NCBI GenBank assembly: GCA_019155205.2
Contig: JAHNZQ020000004.1
Coordinates: forward strand, 3,744,388 to 3,788,882
Direction of reading: 5' to 3'
Length of the DNA: 44,495 bases
DNA from: Gracilaria vermiculophylla
Taxonomy: Eukaryota; Rhodophyta; Florideophyceae; Gracilariales; Gracilariaceae
Shown here: one piece after another, positions 44,079-44,495 of the stretch
Layout of the letters: the number at the start of each line of letters is the position of its first letter
Numbering within the stretch: the first letter of the stretch is position 1
The notes under the pieces: model-generated
Database searches by the model: none
The model's input: the letters and a program-made list of their open reading frames with translations, nothing else
What the model was told of the DNA's origin: nothing
Made by a program: the position numbers and the translations under genes

Positions 44079-44495
44079 CTAGAATTGGTCTTATACCTAT
44101 ACCATTACGCTAGCCTTTGGGCCATCCTCTACAACAGGATGTGCTTGAGTGAGATTTAGACGTAAATATTTCCGTCAGCACTGTGTACAGCAGGCTTATT
44201 AAGATAGGGGTTTTTAATCACCACACAACGTCTATATTTTCAAGCCCCTTGAATTTGAACCGGATCTTATTTCGAAAAAGTGTACGTTTTCTACCACATT
44301 CGCATTAGACGTCTGATCTCTTTTGGCTCATTTCGGTAACGTACAGTCTGTTTCAAAATCATAACACATCGGTGTCCAAGTACAAAAATTGTGAATTTGG
44401 TACTGTACGACTACAAGATCAAGATTAAAAATAAATTCAAGTCCAAAAACCGTTTCAAAATCATAACAACTTTGTGAAGTTTAAGTCTCTTTTGG
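44079..44495. other. AT-rich right edge with a 17-bp direct repeat
   Basis: No gene is supported. GTTTCAAAATCATAACA occurs at 44350-44366 and again at 44452-44468, 102 bp apart, with weaker similarity around the copies. The region may also contain 5' exons of the preceding minus-strand gene. Confidence 0.5.

Noticed and set aside
1..44495. Bacterial contamination or a mobile element
   Set aside because: Spliced eukaryotic genes occur in the right half and eukaryote-only families throughout. No transposase, integrase or long terminal repeats were seen.

Overview
The window is nuclear DNA of an intron-poor photosynthetic eukaryote, most likely a unicellular alga and plausibly a red alga; the exact lineage cannot be fixed from sequence alone. 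The evidence is eukaryote-only genes (PRP6, PDS5, RAD17, EXO1, NUP85, p24, cytosolic eL27, mitochondrial uS5) beside plastid-type genes (a WCRKC-type thioredoxin and a DUF4079 protein, both with basic transit-like leaders), and five short spliceosomal introns with TACTAAC-like branch points.

Base composition is strongly uneven. By eye, about 1-4.9 kb and 13.3-16.5 kb are extremely GC-rich, and the sequence from 22.7 kb to the right end is close to AT/GC balance. Long opposite-strand ORFs in the GC-rich part are shadows. All five introns found lie in the AT-richer right half (28.7-37.7 kb).

Layout, left to right: a possible gene tail (2-97); a Siw14/OCA-like dual-specificity pseudophosphatase with its 3' end triplicated as a 148-bp tandem repeat; an unrecognised multi-pass membrane protein; a plastid thioredoxin; a small helical protein; KRR1 (ribosome biogenesis) diverging from a BRCA1/BARD1-like RING-ePHD-PHD-BRCT-BRCT protein; an OTU deubiquitinase behind an 88-nt poly-C leader tract; RAD17 diverging from PRP6; an unknown low-complexity basic protein; the cohesin regulator PDS5; a DUF4079 plastid membrane protein; a type I membrane protein with a 48-residue acidic tandem repeat, broken by an assembly gap of Ns; a decayed coding tail; a p24 cargo receptor; EXO1 diverging from mitochondrial uS5; eL27 diverging from a thermospermine-synthase-like enzyme; a helix-hairpin-helix protein; the bifunctional biotin enzyme BIO3-BIO1; NUP85; and a last gene that cannot be read in one frame.

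The main theme is genome maintenance: a BRCA1-like protein, RAD17, PDS5 and EXO1 lie within about 27 kb. Three of their promoters carry a CCAAT box close to an E2F-type site, which suggests shared S-phase expression. Genes are closely packed, with convergent pairs 1 to 190 nt apart and divergent pairs sharing 350-600 bp promoters.
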